Both the position numbers and the translations under genes were made by a program. Shown one piece after another: positions 1 through 13,510 of a DNA stretch of 64,000 nt; positions within the stretch are counted from its first letter, which is position 1; every line of letters starts with the position of its first letter. This stretch comes from Marisa cornuarietis. Lineage: Eukaryota; Mollusca; Gastropoda; Architaenioglossa; Ampullariidae. The notes beneath the pieces were generated by a model. The model had not been told where the DNA came from and made no database searches. It worked only from the letters and a program-made list of their open reading frames with translations. The stretch covers positions 4,488,501-4,552,500 of the forward strand of contig SMMW01000046.1 in NCBI GenBank assembly GCA_004794655.1, read 5' to 3'.

Positions 1-1440
1 TTACCAAAGTAGGAGCCTTTACTGATGTGAAATGTGTGTGGTGAGTGGGGCAGAAGGGGTTAGGAAGGTTGGTGTTTTACGCCAGCCCAGCAATTAAGGC
101 TATAACCTTGTAAACAGATCCCACATAAAGAGAAAGAATGACGTTCCCGAGAGAAGATCCGAACCCAGGGCAGCCAGTCCTCACGGATTAGGATTGATGT
201 GAAAGACATAAAAATTCAAAGGAATATAAGGTAAGGTATTGGCCATTTTTCGCATTTTTCTTGATTACTTCTCTTTGGCTGTTCCATTTCCCCCGATCAT
301 TCTCTGTGGGAGAGAGAGAGAGACATTTGAATTAAGTTTTGATTAAAGTAATTTAACTTGTGATCATTCTTGCAGTAATCGTTCTCATCAGTGGTTTCGC
401 TTGCTACCTACAGTCACACCCGACTCGAAGGACATGTACCAATTATGCACACAGCTATAGTATACTAGATTAATTGACCGTTTGATAAAATCGTTTCCCC
501 ATACACATAGTAAACTTGAGACATGTAAGCAGCACGTACCGTGAATAGACAGCTAAGATGCTTAAGAAAGTCGGAGACAGTTCATGAAGTGGTTAAGGGT
601 ACAAAATATAATCGAGTTGAGACCAAAACCATCATTAGAAGCCGGGGAAGAGCATGATAAATAGACGAGACCGAAGCAGCTACAGTTATATTGTAACATG
701 ATAGTGTATGGCGCTGTTAACAGAAAAAAGGACAACTTGTTTAAAATTCTAGTTATTTTCTTGCTCCTCCATCTTAGGCTGCAATAGCGTTGGAGAGAAT
801 GAGTAGGAGAGCAGGGGGCAAGAAATTTCTTAATTAATTTGATGTTTGTGATTTTGGTCTGCTCGAAACAAGAAACCAAGTGTTCATGTTTGTTTCTGAT
901 TACCAAGGATTAACTTTCACAAAAAGCCTTCAGTAAATGATACTCTGATTTGAAATTAACTGCTTGTACTTTATGTTGCAGCTTCAAATTAGCAGTTCTT
1001 TTCATATTTTGTATAGTCTTCTAAAACAGCAATTATATCACGGGAAATCATCGTGGTTTTCGCGTTTTGATAACCGCTACATGCAGTTAGAGAGAGCTTA
1101 TAAGTGAGGAAACAGCAGTACACCACACCCACACACATGTACGGATCGAAGTACTCTGCTCTGTGCATGTGTGTGTGGTCAAAGGCACACATACATGTAT
1201 GCGACTTGTTTTCCAGCGAGTGTTCTGTCTATTCTCATCTAGTTTACTACATTCTGTTACCAGACACCCTTAGAAAACATCATGTGGTCTTGATGTTCAA
1301 TATCAGTGTAAACACATTCCTTCTACAGGCTTTACGAGGGTAGTTCTAAAATGAATTTTAGAATCAAATTTAACTGCTCCCATATCTCGATTCAGCAAAC
1401 TTATCATTAGATCGTTATTATCTCGATTCCACGGCGAATT
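1..1440. other. Upstream stretch with no recognisable gene
   Basis: I see no exon-like coding segment, RNA gene or mobile element here. Short open frames occur on both strands but have no recognisable protein similarity and no splice context. Short GA and GT/CA runs are present near 310-325 and 1120-1190. Confidence 0.5.
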
Positions 1441-1837
1441 TAGAGAAAGAAAAAGCAGCGGCTAAGCCCACTGGCTACACGGCGTGTCGTGGACTTAGCG
1501 CGAGGCCTCCGAAGAAATTTTTGCCGCGAGAGGGCGCTGAGGCACCTGTCACAGGTGTATGGGCCATCGGCAGGAGAGGGCCGCCGAGTGTGAACGCACG
1601 CCGCGATACTGGGGCTCACACCTTGAACGCTTAGCCATTCGCAGACGGATTTGCATTGTGGAGACGTTTCGAGAGCCCGGCAACTTTTTCTTCCAGTTTA
1701 GTGCATGGTTGCATGAAATTTTGTGGAGGATTTGCATTCTCCCGCCACGCAGACGTTATAGCGAGAAATTGTTTGGGACCACCGTGTACGGAGTAACGTG
1801 GTGTGCGCGAGCGTGGATTTAGTCGAGCGAAGCAGAG
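1441..1837 (+). promoter_or_regulatory. Candidate CpG-rich promoter and non-coding first exon
   Basis: This stretch is much richer in CpG than its surroundings and ends in a consensus splice donor, with the intron starting GTGAGTG at 1838. It would suit a 5'UTR first exon of the spectrin gene, spliced to the acceptor at 19376. That would make intron 1 about 17.5 kb, which is plausible for a large cytoskeletal gene. It contains an 87-codon open frame (1559-1822) that closes before the donor and resembles no protein I know, so it would be an upstream ORF or nothing. There is no direct proof of transcription, and it could equally belong to an unrelated non-coding transcript. Confidence 0.33.
1543..1557. 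promoter_or_regulatory. Back-to-back E-box palindrome
   Basis: CACCTGTCACAGGTG is two inverted CACCTG/CAGGTG E-boxes separated by a single central base. It lies inside the CpG-rich candidate promoter. E-boxes of this core are typical sites for Snail/ZEB and some bHLH factors. That a factor binds here is inference. Confidence 0.4.
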
Positions 1838-2689
1838 GTGAGTGAAGTGTTTGAAATTGTCAGTGATTGTTTAATTATTTGGGAATGCGTGCATACGTTT
1901 CAGTCAGAGAAACTCTAACAGCATGTTACGAGTAGTGCAGGTCTAACGAACTGATTGGGCTTAGACGTCTGATTTTCGACTGTCTCCGATCTTGAACTCA
2001 GTGGTAATAGGTTACATACAGTGTACGATATAAGTGACACGATCAGGTCATGAATATTTCGTCCCTTTTTCTTCTCTCTTTTAGTTACACTCCCATTCAC
2101 CACCACCCCACACCTCAACACATACACACACTCGCGCGCGCGTACGTTCAAATGTTTGTCAGCAAGTTCGACTTCTTTTGCTCAGCCAATGTTTTGTCGT
2201 GATTATGTCTCTTATTTAACTTGATGGCTGATCACATTTTTAAGATTGTTCTTTGATACAAGTCCCAAGTGGCTTAAGGACGGCCCTCCCACTCCCACCC
2301 CGCCAAATGTTGCATTGAGCTGAAGTAGTTTTCTGAAAGTGCGACATAACATTTAGCACCGTACTTCTAACTAACCTACACGACCCACAACTTGTGGAAC
2401 AAATAGTCTCACGGTCAGAGAAGGACACCCACGATGGGACATGGTTGTAAAGATCACAACTGTCTGCCATTTAAAGATAATACTACTGCCACGACACTCT
2501 CTTCCGGCAATGGACACTCCCATTTTATTTCCTACTGGCAGCTCGGGGAAAGGCAGTTCAGGCCCGGTGGCCTTTGTGTGAGGAGTGGTGGTGGTGGTGG
2601 GGGGAGGTGAATCACTGGGGAGCAAACAGCATGCATCTAGGTCTCCTGTAATATACTTCGGATTATAACACATATAGAGATACTAGTTG

Positions 2690-4018
2690 TTATAATTAAT
2701 GTTTACATACTTCAGGAAGGAAAGGGGAGACTGAGAGAGAATGTATGCATGTATGAGAAAGAAAGTGTGAGTTAGTGATGAGAGAGAGAGAGAGAGGAAA
2801 GTTTTAAAGCACATAATGAAAGTTTCTTTTTATTTGAATTGAGGAATTTGAAATCGAAATTATGTTAAATTATTGGAAATTGTCTTACACACATGTGCAT
2901 ATATTAATATGCATAAGCACACATGAACTGAAACATTGGGAAATGTTTATAAATGAACTATAATGAATCTTATGCAAAACATTTATGTAGATGTATGCAT
3001 ATGCATAGTTTTGTTTTGTTGCTTACTATTTTATGTAATGTCATTAAGTAAATTCATGTGTGACCATGTGTATGTACTTGAATGATCACACTGTTGAGAA
3101 AAACTTGGACTTTCTGCTAACATTTTTTTTAGCCACATCCTAGAGAAAGCTTTATTTGCAAATGTGCAGTTTTAGTTCTGTTTTAGAAGGGACATGATTT
3201 ATTATTTTTATTATGTATTTTGAAAGTTGTTTACAAAGGCATTAATAGTTTCTACATGTGTAGGGTCTGTGTGTATACAGGTGTGCATCTGAGTGTCATG
3301 TGTATCTGTGCATGTGTGTGAGACTACATAGACACATCCCTCTTTATAAACTAAATTCCCTGAAGGCTGGATGAGATACAATTATTAATCAGGACATTAA
3401 AAAAAGGTCAAGGTTAGAGACATGTAGAGTTGTAGACTGTGCTAAATGCTCTTCCCATGGTGGTTAAAAAAAGGGTCTGGCCGAATGATGGCCTCTTCAA
3501 CTTATCAAAAAGTAGACTCCATGTGTGGACTGAAGTGGCTAACCCTGCATTCCTGATTAGTAGCCACTATCTGCATGTGTGACTGTTTATCTTAGTTCTT
3601 GACAACCACTAGATGGGAGGGCACATTCCAGTATCGCTTGTTGAAAGGGGGATACTAGTTCCTGTAAGCCTGGTCTGAAGGGTCAACTCAGCAGGATTTC
3701 CAGAGATACCCAGACACCCAGTGGAATCTAAACTGGTCACAAGATAAAGATTCAAGGGAGACCAAGCATGCAGTTAAAACCATTAAATCAGATGCTTGAA
3801 ATCAGATATGCAACTCTCTCTCTTTCACACACACACACACAGGTTGTAAATATTTAAAAGCTGGGCTGTCACCATCAGAGAGGGTAATAAACGTTTACAG
3901 CCAGGACACATAGCATTTTTAGTACCCAGGTTATAAACAGTTTATCAGTTTCTCATTCAGAATTGGCTACAGTTCAAAAGATAATTGCTGTTATTTTGTA
4001 TAATATATTTTGTAAGTT
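2690..4018. other. Isolated CpG-depleted, AT-rich block
   Basis: About 1.3 kb almost without CpG (I find only about four) and rich in TpG/CpA, flanked on both sides by CpG-containing DNA. No coding exon or transposon ends were recognised in it. It resembles in style the CpG-poor blocks around spectrin exons 8-12 and 22-32. It may be a methylated transcribed segment or an old inserted piece. Confidence 0.5.
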
Positions 4019-7000
4019 TTATTCACAGATGTCGTACACCATAGTGGTAGCCGATACCACTTCAAACTGTACAGCCGCGTTTGCTAGCTGACATGTCGTC
4101 TGCGCAAAATGTAGGTGTGGCCTCGGCGGAATAATGTACATGTACAGTGTGTTAGTTGGTGGTTGTGAGTTGGGTGGGTGGGTGTGCAGTGAAGAAAAGA
4201 TCGAGGTGAGGTGAGGGACCGGGCGAAGCGACACTGACATTGTTTTGGAGCACATGCTTATTGACAGATACGAGAAAGCGAATCATACACAGGAGCGGCA
4301 GACGTGAAGTAACATTCCACGCCGCGTTGATTGAAAAGGTCCGGGTGGGTTGTGATGGTGGGGTACCCGGGTACCCAGACTGTACCCCACTACAGCTTGA
4401 CTGCGAACGTTCAACAAGTACCGCTTGGACGTTCCGTTGGCTCGAATTACCACTCCTGACATGCGTGAATGCGAGGGGAGTAACATTAGATCGCCACCAC
4501 ATATTTCCGCTGCTTAGATATGCGCCAGCTGACTACGAATAACCTGACGGTTAACTTGCGACCTTGTGGTGAACCAGGCATTTCTTAATGTCTTCACTTG
4601 TGTTTTACACAGAAGAGTCGGTAGTCGGAGTGCGTGCTCGTCGGTCTGAAAACAATCCGTTGACCTCCACTTGATCCTAGCAAGCAACGGTCTGCAGAAG
4701 AGTGGCCGGAGTTCCATCAGGGTAGATACTGCCTCCCTCGTTCTCCCCTCACGTAACTGGTGCCCATAAGACCAACACCCAGCGGGTACGATCGTATTAC
4801 ATAGGTGGATCTATCATCAGCGTGATGATAATGCTACTGATGTGTAGCATGAACGCTTGTCATCATGTATGATAATAAGGATGACCAATCATCAGGGTGT
4901 GGAACTAGGCCACCGCGTCAGTGATGACAGTATAATGAGGATTTATCACGTGTGAGTAGGGCAGGGATGGAAGGAAACCTTTTGAGTCTGTAATATTTTT
5001 GTGAACCACCTTCTGTTGTAAACCCTCGCACACCTCCGCCGCTGTCATAGGTACTGATTTCTATCACTCTTCGTGGCCGTATGGACAAAAAGGGGATGGG
5101 CTTTCTACAGGAGCAGTCTGTGGAGTTTTTTTTAAAGCAGTTCTAATTGTCAGACAGCCACTAATGGATGGACGTGGCACAACGCGCAGCTTGAAGGGGC
5201 TTGTGAGCCGAGCGTGACTTATGTACGTACATCGAGGGTGTGTTAGGAGGGGGCGTGACTTGCAGGAGCTATGGCTGGCGTCACAAGCATAAGTTTTATC
5301 GCCGTCACCTCGTGTTCATTCGCTGCCTGGAGGCTTTGGCACCTGGAGCTTTGAGGATGAAAAGGAGAGACAATTAATTAGTCAACAGTTAATTCGTCAT
5401 GACATAGAACACGAATTAAAATAGTGCTGCTGTCTGATATTTGTTCCCCCACCCGTCTGTTTTCCCAAACGCAATGTGTGCGCGCGCGCGCGTGAACACA
5501 CGTGTAAAATATTAGGTTTTAATCACTGATCCTTGGTATGGTCAGCTACAGATTGTGACTTCCTCGCATGAAGTCCAGATTCTTAAAATACTTAGGTATT
5601 TACCAGATTGCAACTGTTATAGCTCCCTGTGGTAGGCATTAGGTGTTCAAGAAAAAAACATCACCATGATCTCACGGAGTGTTTTGTGTTAAATGAGCGC
5701 CGGTAACCCTCCCTTCCCTTATTTTATCAGCGTACCTGATTGGTTGTTTGTCGTTGTTACTGAGGTAGTTTCATCGTTCGCAGACTCGAGATGCTACTCT
5801 CAAACAGTCAAACTGGTTGTTTGAAGCCTCCGTCATCGATAAAAATCAAAGCTGGTCACAGCTGCGCCGTTGTTTGTATATCATAAGAGAGGCTCGTACC
5901 AGGAAACTGATGTCTAATGGTTAGTCACTGTCACAGCTCCGGCCTTACTCGGGCACGGGGCTGAGCGCCGATCACCGCACGTGACTTTGTATCAACTGTT
6001 GATTGAGATTTTAACGTCGCCAGGGCGCTACCTGGTGGCGGAGAACAACAAATAAATATTATGGCCACTTGTAATTCCTTGACTGGTTAATAACTCGTGT
6101 GACAGCGGTCGTTGACATCTTGTTCCCGGGGCTGGAATTTCCTGCATTCCTGGCTCGTGGAATACCGGAATTATATGGACAGCTTGCCTTCAGATGTTCC
6201 GAAGACCAGTCACAAAGTTCAAGGTCAGATACGTGGCGGATAAAGGAAAACACCGAGGTGTGGCTGTTGGAATGTTAATTTAGACAAAGGTAGCAGACTC
6301 CCTATGAGTCAGATATTAAGCAGGCAGATGGCAGAAAACTTACGTTCATCACACTAATACAGATTTAAAGCACGAGACAAATTCAACAATGTTTTTCGGG
6401 GGGAGGGGGGTGTTTTCTGTACACTCAGTCAGATACATAATCCGTTTTCTTATGAAGTGCAATAAATATTAGAGATTTTTCTAGTCCTATGTTTATCAGG
6501 GATTGATTTTAACACATGAGTTCAGCTGGTCTCACGTTGTCGCCTTTCAACTGTCGGCGAGTCTGAGTAACACGTGTAACACTTCGATCGTGTCTGGTTA
6601 AAACCCTCGCACACTGCCCCTGACTTCAGCCTTAAAGCTAAGCTGATTACTTGTGGTCCGGGCAGGCAAACCATCTTGTCAATCAGGTTATTAATGCTGT
6701 TTTCCTTGCCACCATGATCACCAGTGTCGCAGACGTTTTTTTTTTTTTGATACAGTTGCAGCTTATTTTGAAGTTGCCTTCTAGTTTATTCATTCCTGCA
6801 AAAGAACAACCTACGAAGAGCAAGTCAAAGAAACCATAAAGAACAAATTAAAAAGCCTAAAAGGGTGTCAAGTATGTGGTGTGGTCGCGAGACTGGCTGG
6901 GCAAAGACATTAGCCGTGTTTTGTCCACAAAGTTAGATCGCGCCAACAGTGACGAGGGCCAGCAAATCCCTCACGTGTGCCAATTATCCCTCTGACAGTT

Positions 7001-10000
7001 TTGAGTAGCAGCGTCCCCTAGAAGCGCCTTAGCTCCCCTTGTTCCTAGGGCAAATGCCGCCACTCTTCCACCGTGTGGGGCTCCTGTTTGAGGAGCCGTC
7101 TGCTGTGTTTGTACGATAATGGGAACAGAAGTAGAAGGCGAGCGCTGGGAATTGTTTCCTTGCGACGAAGAAAGAGGCAGGAAGCTGGACTGGTTTCAAG
7201 AAAAGTCTTCGTTTTAATTATGGCTGACAGCATCAAAGGTTTTTAGGACTTCGAGCAAAACACATAATGTGCATGTAGACTTCGTTTAATTGGCCTTGTG
7301 TCCAGGACCTCGCAGTCTAAAACAATGAAGAGTTCAGAAACTTGTACCTTAAAATTGTTTTATGAATGCAAAGGATGGGATTTGATATGATTTAAGATGT
7401 GATTTATCTTTATATCTTAAGGAATCTACAGTTGAAGTTGAGGTCAAAGTGAAACAAGCTCCGAAACGGAAAGAAATCCGTTGATTGACTTCTTATCGCC
7501 TCCAGCGAAATGCGGAGAGTGCGAACTGTTGTCGAGTGTTTTACCTGTGACAAGGCTATAATTATGCTTTATGTGTTCTTGCTTAGAAATAGCAAATTAT
7601 CTTTCTTTTTCTTTCGCTTCAGTGATATCATGTTCGAAACCCGTATGTTCATATACAAAATTAACTTCAGTGACTTGGTCACAGACACTTTTTTTTAATA
7701 CTTAAAGCAGTTGTCATTGTTAAGGGGAACTAACCAGAAGGAATGCGTTGTTCAAACCATATCCGACTGTCGCGGGGCTTACTAAAGATAGCTAAAGACT
7801 CGTCCCCACGAACCTCTTTTGTGAAACCTATAAGACAGAATATTATGGATTTAAAAGGGGCGCGCCCAGACCTACTGTTCGTGGGAGGGATAGTGATGGC
7901 TATAACATTGCCAGACGACAGTCTCGGGGATGAAAGGTGGGGGGTGCGGCGTCACAGGTAAATCTGTGTAACGAATTCCCCGCACGCACCAGCCAGTGGC
8001 ATGTTCTTTAGCACCAGGCGTGACTAATTCAGCCTTTCGCCCCACCACATACCGAGACATGTCCCTTTGAATATGGCCATGTATAGTGGCGCTTGGACTG
8101 CCCCCCCCACTCCTCTCGTTTTGAAAAAGAAGCCACAGTTGTCAACAGCGTGTTTGGGACGTCAAGGTCGCGGCCTGCCCTCCCCTGCCCCCCACCCTCC
8201 TCCGTTCTGCCTGCAGGCACTAACGTGCGACACGGGATTCATAGAACGTTCGAACGAGGGGTGCGTGCAGTGAATGAAATGCTCAGCACGAGAGATTGCC
8301 ATCATAGCCTACAAAAGTGATTGACTACAGCAATGGGAATAGTTCGCTGCTTCACAAACGCATTGGGGGGTAAAAGTTCTAACTTAAATACTCCTCCCTC
8401 CCTTTTTTCCGTTCCAAGCCATTGGCTTTCGTCAGATATTTTTAGCAGCAAAAGCACGTGGTCTTTTAATAGGTGAGTAATAGACTTCAGTTTAAAACAC
8501 ACGAGCATTCTGAATGTGTGTAAACATCAGCTTGCCAATCAGTGCGAGGGCGTTGACTTTTGTTATACGCCATCGCTGCCACCACCGCGGTTGGCGCTGC
8601 AGCTGGTATTGATATTAATATTCGCGTGTTGTTTGACCTTTGTTAAAGTACAAGATCGATATAATTACAGACACCAACTTATTTTAGAGTTTGGTCTCCC
8701 GTCAGTGTCGAAGACTGATTACTCCTTTAGTGTTGGGGAAATTGTCGATGTGTTCTCGTGTACGCGCGTGCTGAGGGATGATGGGGAGTAGGGGGGGGGG
8801 AGGAAGAGGTGGAGATGGTTGAGACAGACGTAGGAGTGAGGACAGGTGTACAGTAGTATGACAAAATGTTTTTTCAAGTGAGCCAACAAGGTTATTTCCT
8901 GGCTACAGTAAGCGGTTTCTATGGTGGTATGACATTTCTCATAGTTCTCATGTTTACAGATCTCGTTGCTCGGAGCTGTAAGAGAACAACTGTTTATTGA
9001 TATCGATCTGTTAGTATTGTCTTTCTGTGGTTAATTACTGACAGGAGCACTTGCTGCACAGGAAACATTTACTCAGACCAGAGCACACTCATGATATCAA
9101 TATTATGGGCCAAGTCTCTGCATTTTCTAGATTGGCATTTATCATGTTAAGCTTATTGTCATCAGGAAAACGTCCGTAATGGTGCCTGTCTGAGGTTTCG
9201 TCGAGACACGGACTTGTATGATACAAGTTCGGGGTGGAGACGAGATCATTATAACTGGACATTGCGCGAAGTCAGAACAAAATGGAGAAGCGCCCTCTAC
9301 AGTCAGGCAACGGCTACCCCGCATTGTGTGGCACGATCTTGCTTACACCACACCCGCCTGCATTCCACGGATCTGGGTTAGGTCATATCGCTGTTTGCAA
9401 GGGGTTAGCGGCAAGAAATTCATGATCGAGACATGCACAGCACAAAGGGTAGCGTATCCTTGTCCGGGTGAGAGAGTTTATACCCGTCCTGAGTCTACGA
9501 CGCATGCGGCGACACACGTAGGTAGCAAGGCATGTAGTTTACACGCCGTGGGAGAGCCAGTTGGAAAAAAAAGTTCTTCTTTTCCGGACCACTTGAATGC
9601 CAATAAAGAACCCTGTGAAGATATTATTTTAGGAAGTCAGTTGCTAAACCGGGCTAGTTTTTACGCATTTTAAATTTCTTGTTGAGTGTGAGAAAATCAG
9701 AGCGAAGAATTATTGCATTTAAAATATTTGATACATTCTTTAAGAGACGAGACACAGTGTGTTTACAGCCTCGTGCAGCTAGTGTCTCAGCAGGCAGTGA
9801 CAAAAGTCGATGCAGTCGACGGTCGTTTCCAGTATGCCAATAAATATCGTTGGCCAGAAGACTTTTTATTTTATTTCCTAGGCTGGTTGCTGGTTGTTGT
9901 GTGAAGGTGAGGTCAAGGGTTGCAGGTGATGTATCAGCGGCGGGTGATTTTACCTAATTAAGTTCCCAGCATAAACGAACTTAGGCATGTTCAAACAGGA

Positions 10001-11440
10001 AATACAAATATTTCATGCAGCTCAGTCCATCTTTGTGGAAAGGAACCGAGAATAATTAACTGGCTTGTCTAAACGCGTCTAATTCAGTTGTTTACATCGC
10101 AATTTTGCTCTGTCCTGCCTTCCCATGCTTCGTCAAGTGAGTGATGGAGATGACCCCAGTTAATACGGCTGAGATAATTTTTTTCTTTACTTTATGATGA
10201 GACGGCTGTCGTAGGAAACTCCCGTGGGGCTTGTTTTGTGTCTTGATTTTCATGGCAGACCTCAGCCTGGTGAAAATCTGTGTACTCAGGATATTCGTTC
10301 AGTGGCTGGCCTTGCTCTCGATTGTCGGCAAATATGATGCAGTCAAGGGCACATCTAATTCAAACAGATGGTTCTCCTCTCGTATTGAATCACTTGAAAC
10401 TAAAGGTCGTCTGAATCAGTGCTCGTGTCATCGCTGTGTGATGCGCCAACATCAGAGTTGGGGTGAGGGACATGATTGAATCCGCCAAGTCTTTTTCTCC
10501 GGAACCGGTGTTCACAATGTCATGTTTTATTAAGCAGCGTGCTCACAATTTTTACCCTCCCTTTGCTGGGCAAACATCCGGAACTATTTTGGTACTCTAT
10601 CGTTCAAAATATCACGGGAAAGTTCACGAGAAAGAAGGCGGTGATCAGATCACCCGAAGACTATGTAGTCCTCAAGTGCTAACACTATTATAAGTTGTAC
10701 TTTCTCGCCACCAATGGGTTTATTACAAAATGCATTGCCGTCCTGATGATATGCTGAGCCGAGCGACCATTAGCTAGCATTTCAAGTGTTCATAAATTAA
10801 AGCTGAAGCTGGATCAGGACTTTCGTGAACGCTCTAGAATGTTCGATAGTTGCTGTGGTCCGGGGTGCGCTCTTACTCGCTTCACAATGGGGCAAGTGTA
10901 CATGAAGATGTCTTCTTTCATATGTGGTTTCTTTTTAAGCGAGACAGATAATGTGTTTCCACGCAATTATTATCATAATTCCAGGAATGGGAAATCGTAT
11001 GACATATCTGGGGTGGCGCGTTTCTCGTCAACAGCTTATCCCGACACACCGTGCACCGTTTACTTACAGCTGTCCTTTTATGGGCGGCGAGCAGACGTGG
11101 GGGTCGGAGGTCGCCGGGACAGTGCGGTTGCAAAGAGCACAATGAATTCATTTCACTTGAGACATATCGTGTTGAAGACAGCGTTTAGCGAGGTCGCATG
11201 TCGCACTTGTCCTGGGATATCCCGTTCTCTGTTAGGGAGGATTCATTATGAAGGGAGGACAGGTGGACAGAGTAGCTATCTTATGGAGAAAGTATTAAAC
11301 ATACGGCATGGACACACAATGATGGACTCGACCCGTCCCCACCCCACCAAGTTTTCACCTCACCGCCTCAGCTTTCGCCACCGCCCGCGGGACCGACATA
11401 GTCCTCCCTGATCTTTGGGAAGTAAGAGGTACTTCGCACA
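4019..11440. other. Putative intron 1 sequence, no gene recognised
   Basis: No exon with protein similarity was found. Longer open frames, such as 151 codons at 9218-9673, look like chance: they have no recognisable motif and no splice or repeat support. Short palindromes and homopolymers occur. The stretch would be intronic if the candidate first exon at 1837 is correct. Confidence 0.45.
4361..4376. repeat. Perfect 16-bp palindrome
   Basis: GGGTACCCGGGTACCC reads the same on both strands; it is a tandem pair of KpnI-type palindromes. No function is evident. Confidence 0.6.
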
Positions 11441-11449
11441 CGAAACAGG

Positions 11450-11548
11450 TACCACAGTCCGCCTAGGATTGTCAATACCTCTAATGACTTATACCACAGT
11501 CCGCCTAGGCGTGTCAATATGTGCAAATGACAGATACCATGGTCCGCC
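11450..11548. repeat. Short tandem repeat, period about 42 bp
   Basis: The motif TACCACAGTCCGCC (third copy TACCATGGTCCGCC) begins at 11450, 11492 and 11535, giving periods of 42 and 43. The sequence between copies is also similar (TGTCAATA and AATGAC motifs). The period matches that of the larger minisatellite starting 700 bp downstream, but the unit sequence differs. Confidence 0.7.
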
Positions 11549-12249
11549 GGGGAGAAAGGGTGTGCCTGTGTGCATGATGTCATGTTTTTACGAGTTATAA
11601 TAATGTTAAACAGCAACTAACCGCATCCTTTATAGGCCAGATTTTATTTCACCGAGGTAGGGGTTAACCAGAATGCGTAGCTTTGTCACAGTTTTCTTAG
11701 ATTGAACGTTAGTATAATTGTAAAAGGAAAGAAAGGGCAACACGCACGTGCGCACTTGCAAGCACGCGAACTCCCTCCTACACACACACGTTTACATTTC
11801 CTCATTCCCGTTAGAAGTCTGTACCGTTATCAAAGTTAGACGCACCCACGCACATACACTAATAATTAACATGTGATCGATGCAAAAGTATCTACTTTGC
11901 ATATCGGATTGACGGATTGATGAAGTAAGGGGGCGTAAAAGGGATTCGATTGAACCTTTGCTCTCCAACGCTTATCGACCAAGAAGTTAAAAAAAAAAAC
12001 CCGCGTTGTGTTGATGTAAGCTTTAAGATTGTGAGTGCATGTGTTTTAGGAGCGCTGTGGGAGTTGATACCTCTTGGCGCCAACATTTGTATTTCAGTTA
12101 TTCAGCCAAGCCTTCAGCATTTTCACTGCGTTGTGTGTATTACACGTTCATTACACAATCGGCCCGATAGAAGTGGGTGCAGGATTGACACTGGTGAATG
12201 AACTGTTTGACTGGACGGCGCGAAGGTGCGAGGGGAAACCCCACCAGCA

Positions 12250-13510
12250 TACTGAGTATACTGTACTACATATTGAACACTTGGTCCCAGTGTACTGCAG
12301 ACTGTATATGTGGACGCTACACTGTATATGTAGAACACTCGCCCATTAGTGTACTGTACGCTAAGTACATTGTACTCCACGTTGAACCCTCGGCCGCTCA
12401 TGTACTGTACGCTAAGTACACTATACTCAGCGATGATGAACCTTCGGCCGCTAGTGTACTACTGTACGCTAAGTACACTATACTCCACCTTGAACCTCGT
12501 GTACTGTACGCCAAGTACACAATACTCCACGTTGACATTGTGTACTGTATGTTAAGTACACTATACTCCACGTTGACCTTGTGTACTGTATGTTAAGTAC
12601 ACTATACTCCACGGTGAACCCTTGGCCACTAATGTACTGTACGCTAAGCACACTATACTCCACCTTGAACCCTCGGCCTCTAATGTACTGTATGTTAAGT
12701 ACACTATACTCCACCTTGAACCCTCGGCCTCTAATGTCCTGTATGTTAAGTACACTATACTCCACCTTGAACCCTCGGCCTCTAATGTCCTGTATGTTAA
12801 GTACACTATACTCCACGGTGAACCCTCGGCCACTAATGTCCTGTATGTTAAGTACACTATACTCCACGGTGAACCCTCGGCCTCTAATGTCCTGTATGTT
12901 AAGTACACTATACTCCACGGTGAACCCTCGGCCTCTAATGTCCTGTATGTTAAGTACACTATACTCCACCTTGAACCCTCGGCCTCTAATGTCCTGTATG
13001 TTAAGTACACTATACTCCACCTTGAACCCTCGGCCTCTAATGTCCTGTATGTTAAGTACACTATACTCCACGGTGAACCCTTGGCCACTAATGTACTGTA
13101 CGCTAAGCACACTATACTCCACCTTGAACCCTCGGCCTCTAATGTCCTGTATGTTAAGTACACTATACTCCACGGTGAACCCTCGGCCTCTAATGTCCTG
13201 TATGTTAAGTACACTATACTCCACGGTGAACCCTCGGCCTCTAATGTCCTGTATGTTAAGTACACTATACTCCACCTTGAACCCTCGGCCTCTAATGTCC
13301 TGTATGTTAAGTACACTATACTCCACCTTGAACCCTCGGCCTCTAATGTCCTGTATGTTAAGTACACTATACTCCACCTTGAACCCTCGGCCTCTAATGT
13401 CCTGTATGTTAAGTACACTATACTCCACGGTGAACCCTTGGCCACTAATGTACTGTACGCTAAGTACACTATACTCCACGTTGAACCCTCGGCCTCTAGT
13501 TTACTGTACG
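12250..13510. repeat. Minisatellite, 51-bp family with higher-order structure
   Basis: After a few diverged units (12250-12600) there are about 17 copies of a 51-bp unit. Each unit contains TGTCCTGTATGTTAAG, TACACTATACTCCAC and GAACCCTCGGCCTCTAA. A marked variant unit (CTTGGCCACTAA followed by TGTACTGTACGCTAAGC) recurs at 12621, 13080 and 13437. The spacings are exactly 9 and 7 units, so blocks of units were themselves duplicated. Because 51 is divisible by 3, several frames on both strands stay open for over 320 codons. This is a by-product of the repeat, not evidence of a gene: no promoter, splice context or known fold is visible. Confidence 0.95.

Noticed and set aside
9218..9673. 151-codon ORF on the plus strand
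   Set aside because: It has scattered cysteines but no family pattern, signal peptide or neighbouring exons. Probably chance.
10839..11411. 190-codon ORF on the plus strand
   Set aside because: There is no recognisable domain, a mixed composition, and no splice or promoter support. A chance frame in a GC-richer stretch is the simpler explanation.
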